The position numbers were made by a program, and so were the translations under genes. Source: an uncultured Bacteroidales bacterium (GTDB taxonomy: Bacteria > Bacteroidota > Bacteroidia > Bacteroidales > UBA932). From it: DNA of 51,304 bases. Below are positions 35,172 to 43,123 of the stretch, in pieces. The notes under the pieces were generated by a model that saw nothing but the letters and a program-made list of their open reading frames with translations, searched no databases and was not told where the DNA came from. The stretch is taken from the NCBI GenBank assembly GCA_944322575.1, contig CALUPK010000011.1, positions 1 to 51,304 of the forward strand, given 5' to 3'. Positions within the stretch are counted from its first letter, which is position 1. Each line of letters begins with the position of its first letter.

Positions 35172-35585
35172 ATGGCCATCAAACGCAGAACCAAGGTCGA
35201 GCCGGCATTCTCGATGTCATCCATGACAGACATCGTGTTCCTGCTGCTGATATTCTTCTTAGTGACCTCGACCCTGATCAACCCCAACGCCCTCAGACTC
35301 CTGCTGCCCAAGAGCACCAACCAGATCTCCGCCAAGGCCACCGTCAGCGTATCCATCAAGCACTACCCAGAGCTCGGAACCTACACCTACCACATCAACG
35401 GAGATCCCCAGGCCGTACCCTTCGCAGATGTAGAACCGGCCCTCCAGCTCCTGCTGCGGGATTCCGACGACCCCACCTTCTCTATCTACGCTGACCGTAC
35501 AGTGCCGATAGAAGAAGTCGTCAACCTCATGAACATTGCCAAGCGCAATCAGTACAAGGTCATACTGGCTACGGCACCGGAATAG
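35172..35585 (+). CDS. exbD: ExbD/TolR biopolymer transport protein
   Basis: 137 residues. One N-terminal transmembrane helix follows the family start (AFSMSSMTDIVFLLLIFFLV), including the conserved proton-relay aspartate in MTDIVF. The rest is a periplasmic domain ending VEEVVNLMNIAKRNQYKVILA in spirit of the family fold. It partners ExbB and probably the TonB-like protein 90 nt downstream. Confidence 0.93.
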   Translation: MAIKRRTKVEPAFSMSSMTDIVFLLLIFFLVTSTLINPNALRLLLPKSTNQISAKATVSVSIKHYPELGTYTYHINGDPQAVPFADVEPALQLLLRDSDDPTFSIYADRTVPIEEVVNLMNIAKRNQYKVILATAPE

Positions 35586-35675
35586 CGAGGTGAGCATTTG
35601 CCGCACCCGGCCGTCCACTGAAAGCCTGACACACCACCACGCCCGACACATATCAGCCGATACAGAACCAACACA

Positions 35676-36434
35676 ATGAACAACCGTAAAGCCACATACG
35701 CAGGTATCCTGCTCACAGTAGCAGTCCACGCCATACTGCTGATGTTCGGATTCCGATCCCAGCTGCAGAAGATGGATGTGCCGCCGTCTGTCCAGGGTAT
35801 GCTCATAGAATTCCCGCCAGAGGAAGAGCCCGTCCCCATCCGGACAGCCGTGGGGGTGGAGCCGCGTGCCGAAGAGGCCGACCCTGTCGAGGAAGTACGT
35901 CTCGTGCAGAGAGCTGAGGCGCCTGTAGCCGCTGCCGATGTAACAGACAACGCCAGCGTGGAGACCACCGTCGGGGACGAAGGCGACGTAGAGGTGCCCG
36001 AACCGCCTGCCGAGAAACCCATCGACCGCCGCGCCCTCTTCTCCAGCCGCCGGTCCAACCGCACCGATACCGCAGCAGTCCAGGTGGCCTCCGAAATCTC
36101 CGACCGCCTCACCGCCGGACATCCCAAAGGCAATACCGAAGAAGGCTCTCCCGACGGCCGCCCGACCGCCCGCCTCGAAGGCCGTACCGTCATGGGCAAC
36201 CTGCCCCTCCCCGAGTACTCCGTCCAGAACGCCGGCACAGTAGTCGTCCGCATCATGGTCGACCAGTACGGTTCCGTCACCAACGCCATCCCCGGAGCCC
36301 GCGGCACCACAGTCCAGGACGCCACCCTCTGGGAAGCCGCCAAGAAAGCCGCCCTCAAAGCCAAGTTCAACGTCTCCGCCACCGCACCCGCCGTCCAGGA
36401 AGGCACGATCACATACGTGTTCACCTTACGGTAA
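35676..36434 (+). CDS. tonB: TonB-like energy transducer
   Basis: 252 residues. An N-terminal anchor helix (YAGILLTVAVHAILLMFGF) precedes an acidic, Pro/Glu/Val-rich spacer (about 45-115) and a C-terminal TonB domain. That domain is seen as GNLPLPEYSVQNAGTVVVRI, VDQYGSVTNA and WEAAKKAALKAKFN, ending YVFTLR. It spans the periplasm to drive TonB-dependent receptors. As the last gene of exbB-exbD-tonB it is followed directly by a repeat-rich region. The domain is more like the TonB family C-terminal than TolA. Confidence 0.88.
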   Translation: MNNRKATYAGILLTVAVHAILLMFGFRSQLQKMDVPPSVQGMLIEFPPEEEPVPIRTAVGVEPRAEEADPVEEVRLVQRAEAPVAAADVTDNASVETTVGDEGDVEVPEPPAEKPIDRRALFSSRRSNRTDTAAVQVASEISDRLTAGHPKGNTEEGSPDGRPTARLEGRTVMGNLPLPEYSVQNAGTVVVRIMVDQYGSVTNAIPGARGTTVQDATLWEAAKKAALKAKFNVSATAPAVQEGTITYVFTLR

Positions 36435-36905
36435 GCATGCTGCGATACCCGCCTGTGTCCGTGCCTCCGTTCCATGTCACTCCTTACCACTCCATACTCC
36501 ATCCGAAGGGCCCTCGAAACCACACCATTTTCCCACTCCTTCCCATTTTCCCACAACGGCACCGTTTCCCGCAATTCGCTGCCGTTGCGGCAACACGTTC
36601 ACGCCGGCACCACCGTCACAGAACCCCTGAACAGCATTGTCCCCTCGGAGACACACCACAACGGCACCGTTTCCCGCAATTCGCTGCCGTTGCGGCAACA
36701 CGTTCACGCCGGCACCACCGTCACAGAACCCCTGAACAGCATTGTCCCCTCGGAGACACACCACAACGGCACCGTTTCCCGCAATTCGCTGCCGTTGCGG
36801 CAACACGTTACTCCACAGCCATTTCATACCTCTTTCGAAGGCAGAATAGCACGCGAAAGAGATATTGCACAGCCAGGAAGCATTTCCCTACCGGATACGG
36901 GATGT
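36435..36905. other. Gene-free region between tonB and aroK, mostly a 105-bp tandem repeat
   Basis: No gene is supported. The first 115 bases are ordinary; the rest to 36810 is the 105-bp array. The final 95 bases hold nothing I recognise. The aroK and tonB genes converge here. Confidence 0.6.
36552..36810 (-). repeat. 105-bp tandem repeat array (two identical units and a partial third)
   Basis: Units begin at 36552, 36657 and 36762, exactly 105 bp apart. The first two are identical by eye; the third stops matching after 36810. Read on minus, each unit carries a hairpin with arms CCGCAACGGCA and TGCCGTTGTGG (one G-T pair) around an 18-nt loop. The same hairpin occurs twice, also 105 bp apart, at 50952-51096, where it reads on plus. 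The spacers of the two loci are related (GGGACAATGC block). In minus orientation this array lies in the 3' flank of aroK. Confidence 0.92.
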
Positions 36906-37403
36906 TCAGACGGTAGTGCGTGCCAGCGCCTCATAGAGCGGTTCGCGCTCGCGGTAGAGGCGGTCGATGACATCGCGCAGGGGGATGTCGCCGCGGTTCT
37001 CGAGGAGGGTGCGGCCGCCGGTGTCTTTCGACAGGCGGTTGAAGATGGTGTCGATGTCGGTCTTGACGTAGACGCAGTAGGTGAAGCGGGAGATGAGGTC
37101 GCGGCAGCCGGGGGTGGTGACAATGCCGCCTCCGAGGGAGAGGACGAGGGTGCAGCGGTGCATGTCCTCAAGGGTTTCAGGGTGCTCCGAGATGTGCTCT
37201 TCGAGGATGTCCTCTAAGCACTCCTCCTCTATCTTGCGGAAGCCGGGTTCTCCGACGGCGGCGAATATCCCGGAGACCGTCTTGCCCTCGCGCTCCTCGA
37301 TGTAGGCGTCGGTGTCAATCATCGGGGCGCCGACCTTGGCGGAGAGCTCACGGGCCATGGTCGTCTTGCCCGCTGCCATGAAACCTATAAGGGAAATAAT
37401 CAT
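36906..37403 (-). CDS. aroK: Shikimate kinase
   Basis: 165 residues. Walker A GFMAAGKTT (7-15), the shikimate-binding DTDAYIEEREGKTVSGIF, RKIEEECLED, and the GGG motif LSLGGGIVTT with the lid-domain arginine region RTLLENR. It phosphorylates shikimate in the pathway to chorismate. The parC-type gene's stop lies 10 nt upstream, so the minus operon rluB-era-parC-aroK may be one transcript with internal repeats. Confidence 0.95.
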   Translation of the reverse strand: MIISLIGFMAAGKTTMARELSAKVGAPMIDTDAYIEEREGKTVSGIFAAVGEPGFRKIEEECLEDILEEHISEHPETLEDMHRCTLVLSLGGGIVTTPGCRDLISRFTYCVYVKTDIDTIFNRLSKDTGGRTLLENRGDIPLRDVIDRLYREREPLYEALARTTV

Positions 37404-37413
37404 CGTAGTCTAC

Positions 37414-40323
37414 TTAAAACAGGGTGAGGTCATCGTCAAGGGAGAATTCCACCACGTCGCCGGGTCTGGCACCGCTGCCGTCATTGTCTCCGGCTCCGGC
37501 GTCATTGCGGTCCTCCGCGGAGGCTTCGGTGCTGCCGCTGCCGGTCCCTGCCGGATTGTCCCCAGAGTCTTCATTGTCCTGAGAATCAGCGGAGACGGGG
37601 GATGCCGAAGGGTAGTTCAGACCTTCGAGGTCGTAAGTATCCTCCCCTGCGGGAAGCTCCTCCGCATCCCTGGCATTGTCCCCGCCCCCGTCCGGAGCAT
37701 TGTCCTCGGGCTCCTCTTTCTGCAGGGGCTCTCCGAAGGCGATGGAGGCAATCTTCTCCCCCGCCCTCTTGCCCTTGGCGCGGAAGCCCTTGACGGCGAT
37801 GAATTCCTCTGCGTCAATATCCGCCGGTTCCTTGGGCTTGTTGCCGGAGGGGACGAACTCGACGTGGACGGACGGCCAGCGGTCCTCCGAGACTGCCACC
37901 AGGCGGGCGCCCTCGTCGACGGGGATGAAGTTCTGGGAGGTGTTGTCGCTCAGTTCGAAGCAGAAGCGCTTGATGTAGTAGTAGCCGGAGACCTTGTCCC
38001 AATAGATGGCGGTGTAGACCTTCGAGGGGTCGAATTTCTCCACTATCAGCAGGTCGCCCTGGAACCTGGTGCTCAGGTCGAGGCCGGTGGTGTAGAAAGT
38101 ACCGTCCTTGCAGACGGCCAGGATGTGCTCGTCGCCCCGGAATTCGCCCAGGAGCTCGCCGCGGCCGTCCTCGTTGAGCCGGTCGATGTCGCGGTCGAAC
38201 CACATCTGCTTGCCGCCTATGGTCGAGACGCCGGCGGCCCGGAGCAGGACCTTCTGAACAGGGTACTTGGTGACGATGTTGCCCATAGAGGCGCGTCCCT
38301 TGATGGCCAGCTGTGAGAAATCGTAATCGAGGATCAGGCGCTTGAGGCCCGGGCGGGGACGGAGGTAGACCTTGACGGTCTCGGCCTCGCCGTTGGGGTT
38401 GGCAGTGAGCCAGTAGACCTGCGAGCCGGGGGTGCCCTTGGTCAGGTCGTACCAGCGGTCGCGGATGATGCCGGTGACTGCAAAGCGCTTGGCGTACATG
38501 GTGCCGCCCTTGCCGTCGCGGTACACGGCATTGTATATGGTGCGGGTATCGCCGCGCTTGAAGACTGCGGCGTGGATGATGCCCTTCTCCACAAACTGCT
38601 TGTCGGTCACCTTGCGGAGGGTGTAGCGGCCATCCTTGATGAAGACGATCACCTCGTCGATGTCGGAGCAGTCGCTCACGTACTCGGCCTCCTCTATCTT
38701 CTTGGCGGAGGTGCCGATGAAGCCCTCGGAGCGGTTGATGTAGAGCTTGGCGTTGGAGGCGACGACCTTGGTGGCCTCGATGTTCTCGAAGGAGGTTATC
38801 TTGGTACGGCGGGGATACTTCGCGCCGTATTTGTCCTTGAGGGACTGGAAATAGTCGATGCAGAACTCCGTCAGGTGCTCGAGATGGTAGCGCAGCTCGG
38901 CCTCTTTCTTCTCAATGGCGCGTATCTTGTCGGTGACTGCCTTGATATCGAACTTGGATATCTTGCGGACCGGCTTCTCGACCAGCTTCAGGATATCCGC
39001 GTCGGTAATCGGGCGGCGGAGCAGGTGCTGGTACTCGAGCATGGCGGCCTTCACGTCCTTGAGCTGCTTCTCCCAGGTGCGGGCGTCGTTCTCGAGCACC
39101 TTGTAGACCTTGTTCTCGAAGAAAATCTTCTCGAGTGAGGTATAGTGCCACTCGCCCTCGACCTCGTCTAAACGGATGGTCAGTTCCTGACGCATCAGCT
39201 CGCGGGTCCGCTCCGTGTTGTAGCGCAGCACATCGTCCACTCCCATGAAGTGAGGCTTTTTGTCCTTGATCACGCATGTGTTGGGCGAAATGCTCACCTC
39301 GCAGTCGGTGCATGCGTAGAGAGCGTCGATAGTCCGGTCGGGAGAGGTATCGGCATAGAGCTGGATAACTATCTCGGCATGCTCGGCGGTGTTGTCGTCG
39401 ATCTTGCGTATCTTTATCTTGCCCTTGTCGTTGGCCTTGAGTATGGAGTCTATCAGGTCTCCGGTGGTGGTACCGTAGGGTATCTCGGTGATGACCAGCG
39501 TATTCTTGTTGACTTTCTGGATGTTCGCCCTTACGCGGACTTTTCCGCCGCGCAACCCCCTGTTATAGGCCGATGTATCGGCATAGCCCCCAGTGGGGAA
39601 ATCCGGTTCGAGGGTAAAATCCTCGCCTTTCAGCACGGCTATCGAAGCGTCCAGCAGTTCGTTGAAATTGTGCGGGAGTATCTTGCAGGCCAGTCCTACG
39701 GCAATACCCTCTGAGCCCTGGGCAAGCAGGAGGGGGAACTTCACGGGCAGATTGACCGGCTCCTTGTTACGGCCGTCGTAGGAGTTGACCCACTCGGTGA
39801 GCTTCGGATTATAAAGCACCTCGTTGGCAAACGGCGTGAGACGGGCCTCAATGTACCTGCCGGCAGCCGCGGGGTCTCCGGTCAGGATGTTGCCCCAGTT
39901 ACCCTGGCAGTCGATGAGCAGGTCCTTCTGGCCGAGCTGCACCAGGGCGTCCTTGATGGAAGCGTCTCCGTGAGGGTGGTACGGCATGGTGGCGCCTACC
40001 AGACTGGCCACCTTGTTGAAACGTCCGTCGTCCTCCTCCTTCATCGCATGCAGAATCCTGCGCTGCACCGGCTTCAGACCATCCTCGATATGCGGCACGG
40101 CCCTCTCCAGGATTACGTACGAGGCGTAGTCCAGGAACCACTCCCGGTACATGCCTGAGAGCTTGTACTTCTTCGTGCCGTCGGAGATTACCTTGTCGAA
40201 CTTGCCGGAGACAGCCTCTTCCTCACCCTCCTCGCCTATGTATGTGTCGGGGCCGCCGGACTCATTTCCTATTTCGTTTCCAGATGTCTCCAGGCCATCT
40301 TTTTCTTCGTCTTCTCTGCTCAT
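37414..40323 (-). CDS. parC: DNA topoisomerase IV / gyrase-type subunit A
   Basis: 969 residues from MSREDEEKDGLETSGNEIGN; a TTG 24 nt upstream is less likely. The catalytic tyrosine is Y157 in AAAGRYIEARLTPF. Further markers are DGLKPVQRRILHAM, GATMPYHPHGDASIKDA and the tower and C-terminal beta-pinwheel regions. The N-terminal 50 residues and the last about 120 residues are acidic, low-complexity additions with repeated GDN units. The breakage-reunion domain fits the ParC-type proteins of Bacteroidota. The partner subunit parE is not in the window, so GyrA cannot be excluded by context. Confidence 0.9.
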   Translation of the reverse strand: MSREDEEKDGLETSGNEIGNESGGPDTYIGEEGEEEAVSGKFDKVISDGTKKYKLSGMYREWFLDYASYVILERAVPHIEDGLKPVQRRILHAMKEEDDGRFNKVASLVGATMPYHPHGDASIKDALVQLGQKDLLIDCQGNWGNILTGDPAAAGRYIEARLTPFANEVLYNPKLTEWVNSYDGRNKEPVNLPVKFPLLLAQGSEGIAVGLACKILPHNFNELLDASIAVLKGEDFTLEPDFPTGGYADTSAYNRGLRGGKVRVRANIQKVNKNTLVITEIPYGTTTGDLIDSILKANDKGKIKIRKIDDNTAEHAEIVIQLYADTSPDRTIDALYACTDCEVSISPNTCVIKDKKPHFMGVDDVLRYNTERTRELMRQELTIRLDEVEGEWHYTSLEKIFFENKVYKVLENDARTWEKQLKDVKAAMLEYQHLLRRPITDADILKLVEKPVRKISKFDIKAVTDKIRAIEKKEAELRYHLEHLTEFCIDYFQSLKDKYGAKYPRRTKITSFENIEATKVVASNAKLYINRSEGFIGTSAKKIEEAEYVSDCSDIDEVIVFIKDGRYTLRKVTDKQFVEKGIIHAAVFKRGDTRTIYNAVYRDGKGGTMYAKRFAVTGIIRDRWYDLTKGTPGSQVYWLTANPNGEAETVKVYLRPRPGLKRLILDYDFSQLAIKGRASMGNIVTKYPVQKVLLRAAGVSTIGGKQMWFDRDIDRLNEDGRGELLGEFRGDEHILAVCKDGTFYTTGLDLSTRFQGDLLIVEKFDPSKVYTAIYWDKVSGYYYIKRFCFELSDNTSQNFIPVDEGARLVAVSEDRWPSVHVEFVPSGNKPKEPADIDAEEFIAVKGFRAKGKRAGEKIASIAFGEPLQKEEPEDNAPDGGGDNARDAEELPAGEDTYDLEGLNYPSASPVSADSQDNEDSGDNPAGTGSGSTEASAEDRNDAGAGDNDGSGARPGDVVEFSLDDDLTLF

Positions 40324-40852
40324 CGTTTTTCGTTTTTCAGCCGACAAAGATATTAAAAAAATTCAGATACGGGAAATGGAGGCACGCCCTCCTCTCCCAC
40401 CTTCCGAAGGTGAGCAGAAACAGCCGGAAACGTCCGAGCCCTACTCCTTCCGAAGGAGTAAGGAAAATGCGGGAAAGCACGACTCCTTCCGAAGGAGTAA
40501 GAGGCGGAGGATATTGCAGAACGGCCTCACAGAGGCTGCAGAGGCTCTGCGGAGATTCCACTCCTTCCGAAGGAGTAAGGAAAATGCAGGAAAGCACGAC
40601 TCCTTCCGAAGGAGTAAGAGGCGGAGAATATTGCAGAACGGCCTTCCAGAGGCTGTAGGGGCCCTACAGCAATTCTACTCCTTCCGAAGGAGTAGGGAAA
40701 ATGCAGGAAAGCGCCACTCCTTCAGAAGGAGTAAGAGGCGGAGGATATTGCAGAACGGCCTCACAGAGGCTGTAGGGGCTCTGCGGAGATTCCACTCCTT
40801 CCGAAGGAGTAGGGAAAATGCGGGAAGGCACGACTCCTTCCGAAGGAGTAGG
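40324..40852. other. Region between era and parC, occupied by the 117-bp repeat array
   Basis: About 530 bases without a gene of their own. The first 75 bases hold a palindrome variant, CACCTTCCGAAGGTG (40398-40412). From 40443 to 40849 runs the 117-bp array. The era stop codon (40853-40855) follows within 4 nt of the last palindrome. A long plus-strand open frame across it is an artefact of the 3n period. Confidence 0.75.
40443..40849 (+). repeat. 117-bp repeat array with eight copies of a 17-bp palindrome
   Basis: The palindrome ACTCCTTCCGAAGGAGT occurs at 40443, 40482, 40560, 40599, 40677, 40716 (centre A), 40794 and 40833. Within each pair the step is 39 bp, and between pairs exactly 117 bp (3 x 39). 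The longer spacer holds a second hairpin, at 40536-40552, 40653-40669 and 40770-40786. Its sequence differs between units but always pairs over 8 bp if G-T pairs are allowed on the plus strand. Single copies of the same palindrome occur at 49044 and 50792. Confidence 0.95.
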
Positions 40853-41824
40853 CTAATACCCGAAAGCGGCGAGCTTCCGCTTGTCGTCCCGCCAGTGAGG
40901 ATCGACCTTGACGTAGAGCTGCAGGAATACCTTCTTCTGGAAGAAGTCCTCCATATCGATGCGGGCCTGGGTGCCGACGCGCTTGAGGGACGAGCCGCGG
41001 GCGCCGATGATGATGCCCTTCTGGGAATCGCGCATGACGTTGATGACCGCCCGGATGTCGTAGCGGTCGGCATTCTCCTTGAACTCCTCGATGACCACCT
41101 CGGTGCAGTAGGGAATCTCTTTGTCGTAGTTGGTGAGTATCTTCTCGCGGATGATCTCGGAGGCAAAGAAGCGGAGGTTGCGGTCGGTGAAGAAGTCCTT
41201 GTCGTACCAGGGCTCGCCCTCGGGCAGCAGCGACACTATGCGTCCGAACACCGGCTCAAGCCCGAACCGCTCCTGAGCCGAGACCGCGAAGACTTCCGCA
41301 TGGGGCACGGCGGCGGACCACTGCGCGGCCAGAGCGGCCACTGTCTGCTGGTCACTCAAGTCGATCTTGTTGATGACGATGAGCACAGGGCAGGAGACAC
41401 GGCACAGACGCTCGACATACTCCCTGTTCTTGTCCCACTTCTCCACCACATCTGTGACATAAAGTATCACGTCTGCATCGCTGATAGCCGTGTCAACATA
41501 CTCCATCATGCTCTGCTGCAGGGAGTAGGACGGCTTGAGGATACCAGGTGTGTCGGAGTATACTATCTGGTAGTCGTCCCCGTTGACGATGCCCATGATA
41601 CGGTGCCTGGTGGTCTGGGCTTTGGATGTGATGATGGAAAGGCGCTCCCCGACGAGGGCGTTCATCAGCGTGGACTTGCCCACATTGGGATTGCCTATGA
41701 TGTTTACGAAACCGGCACGGTGCGGATGTCCCTCCACTACAGGCTGAGCTGCGGCTGAGTCCACCGCGTCTGTCTGAGGAAGGGGCATCTCCGGCTGCAT
41801 GGCTGCGGAAGTGCTGCTACTCAT
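40853..41824 (-). CDS. era: GTPase Era
   Basis: 323 residues, about 20-30 longer than typical Era because of a 36-residue Ala/Pro/Gln-rich N-terminus. G1 is GNPNVGKST (44-52), G3 is DTPG, G4 is NKID and the effector region is SKAQTTRHR. The C-terminal KH domain is marked by REKILTNYDKEIPY and GIIIGARGSSLKRVG, ending LYVKVDPHW. It binds 16S rRNA in small-subunit assembly. It starts 8 bp inside the end of the pseudouridine synthase gene and ends 4 nt from the repeat array. Confidence 0.96.
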   Translation of the reverse strand: MSSSTSAAMQPEMPLPQTDAVDSAAAQPVVEGHPHRAGFVNIIGNPNVGKSTLMNALVGERLSIITSKAQTTRHRIMGIVNGDDYQIVYSDTPGILKPSYSLQQSMMEYVDTAISDADVILYVTDVVEKWDKNREYVERLCRVSCPVLIVINKIDLSDQQTVAALAAQWSAAVPHAEVFAVSAQERFGLEPVFGRIVSLLPEGEPWYDKDFFTDRNLRFFASEIIREKILTNYDKEIPYCTEVVIEEFKENADRYDIRAVINVMRDSQKGIIIGARGSSLKRVGTQARIDMEDFFQKKVFLQLYVKVDPHWRDDKRKLAAFGY

Positions 41825-43028
41825 AGAAATTGAGTTTGAGCATGGTCACCTCCTCCTCGCTGAGGAATCTCCACTGGCCACGGCGCAGGTTTTTCTTGGT
41901 AAGTCCGGCAAAATACACCCTGTCGAGCTTGCGTACCCTGTAGCCGAGGGCCTCGAACATACGGCGGACGATGCGGTTGCGGCCCGAATGGATCTCGATG
42001 CCCACGATGCTGCGGTCATCTCCGTTGTAGGCCACCTCGTCGGCGTATGCGGGACCGTCCTCGAGGTCCACGCCCTGTACGAGGCGGTCCATATCCTCGG
42101 GCTTGAGGTTCTTGTCGAGGGTCACCTGATATATCTTCTTCTTCTGGAAGGAAGGATGGGTCAGTTTCTCGGCGAGTTCCCCGTCGTTGGTCAGCAGCAG
42201 CACTCCGGTCGTGGACTTGTCCAGACGTCCTACGGGGAAAATGCGCTCGGGGCACATATCCCTGCTGATGAGCTGCATCACGTTCTTGTCGGCGTGGGGG
42301 TCGCTGGTGGTGGTCACGAAGTCCTTGGGCTTGTTGAGCAGGACGTAGACCTTCTTCTCACCGCGCAGACGCTCTCCGTTGAAGCGGACGTCGTCCTCCG
42401 CGGGATTGACCTTCACTCCCATCTCGGTGACAACCTGTCCGTTGACGGTCACTAAACCGGCGGAAATATACTCGTCGGCCTCGCGGCGGGAGCAGATGCC
42501 GGAGTTGGCGATAAATTTGTTGAGACGCACCATGCCGTCGTCCTCCTTCACCACTGCGGGTGTCTGGGGCACACGGGGCTTCTCCATGCCGGGGTGCTCG
42601 GAGCGGAGACGGTGCTCAAAGCCGCGGCGCTCCTTAAACTGACGGTCGGGACGGTCTCCCCCGACGAAAGGCTTGCCGCTCTTTCCGCGGAATCCCGGCT
42701 TGCCGCCGCCGAATCCGGACTTTCCTCCACGGAATCCGGGCTTGTCACCGCCGTGGAATCCCGATTTGTCCCCGCGGAATCCGGGCTTGCCGGTTCCGTC
42801 CTGACGGCGTCCACCGTAACCGGGCCGGTCACTGTGGAAATTCCCGCCATGCTGCCCGGGCCTTGAGAATCTGCCTTCGGGCCTTCCCTCTCCGTTTCTG
42901 TCGAAGGACCTGCGGGGTCTGAATGAGGGTCTCTCTCCGGAGGCCCTGTAATCTGAATGCTCTGTTTTCCTGTAGTCTGCGCGGTCCTGCCCCTCCCGGG
43001 TCTCTGACCGCCTGATGCGTGGTCTCAT
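41817..43028 (-). CDS. rluB: RsuA/RluB-family pseudouridine synthase with a long R/G-rich tail
   Basis: 403 residues from MRPRIRRSETREG; an ATG 39 nt upstream overlaps the -7 box and is rejected. Residues 1-150 are a basic R/G/F/D-rich region with tandem units like KPGFRGG and KSGFHGG. An S4 domain follows (MVRLNKFIANSGICSRREAD) and then the catalytic domain with aspartate in GRLDKSTTGVLL. The C-terminal block is RNRIVRRMFEALGYRV. The enzyme would modify 23S rRNA (RluB, RluE and RluF are alternatives). The disordered tail suggests added RNA binding. The era start codon overlaps the stop. Confidence 0.9.
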   Translation of the reverse strand: MRPRIRRSETREGQDRADYRKTEHSDYRASGERPSFRPRRSFDRNGEGRPEGRFSRPGQHGGNFHSDRPGYGGRRQDGTGKPGFRGDKSGFHGGDKPGFRGGKSGFGGGKPGFRGKSGKPFVGGDRPDRQFKERRGFEHRLRSEHPGMEKPRVPQTPAVVKEDDGMVRLNKFIANSGICSRREADEYISAGLVTVNGQVVTEMGVKVNPAEDDVRFNGERLRGEKKVYVLLNKPKDFVTTTSDPHADKNVMQLISRDMCPERIFPVGRLDKSTTGVLLLTNDGELAEKLTHPSFQKKKIYQVTLDKNLKPEDMDRLVQGVDLEDGPAYADEVAYNGDDRSIVGIEIHSGRNRIVRRMFEALGYRVRKLDRVYFAGLTKKNLRRGQWRFLSEEEVTMLKLNFYE

Positions 43029-43064
43029 GTCGATAGCTATCTGTTTTTGATTGAAATTTGCGCG

Positions 43065-43072
43065 CAAAGGTA
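43065..43072 (-). promoter_or_regulatory. -7 box TACCTTTG for the rluB-era operon
   Basis: On minus, TACCTTTG (43072-43065) lies 36 nt upstream of the chosen rluB start and supports that start. No TTTG is found at -33. Confidence 0.5.
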
Positions 43073-43123
43073 TGTCAATCGAAGATAATTTCCTATTTTT
43101 ACATCACATTTAGTGAGAAAGTT

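Noticed and set aside
40443-40849. CRISPR-like regular spacing of a short palindrome
   Set aside because: The sequences between the palindromes are themselves repeated, the spacings alternate 39 and 78 bp, and no cas gene is present.
40151-41758. A 535-codon plus-strand open frame with repeated basic peptide units over the array and antisense to era
   Set aside because: It runs through parC and era in antisense, and the array period of 3n keeps any frame open. No domain and no promoter.
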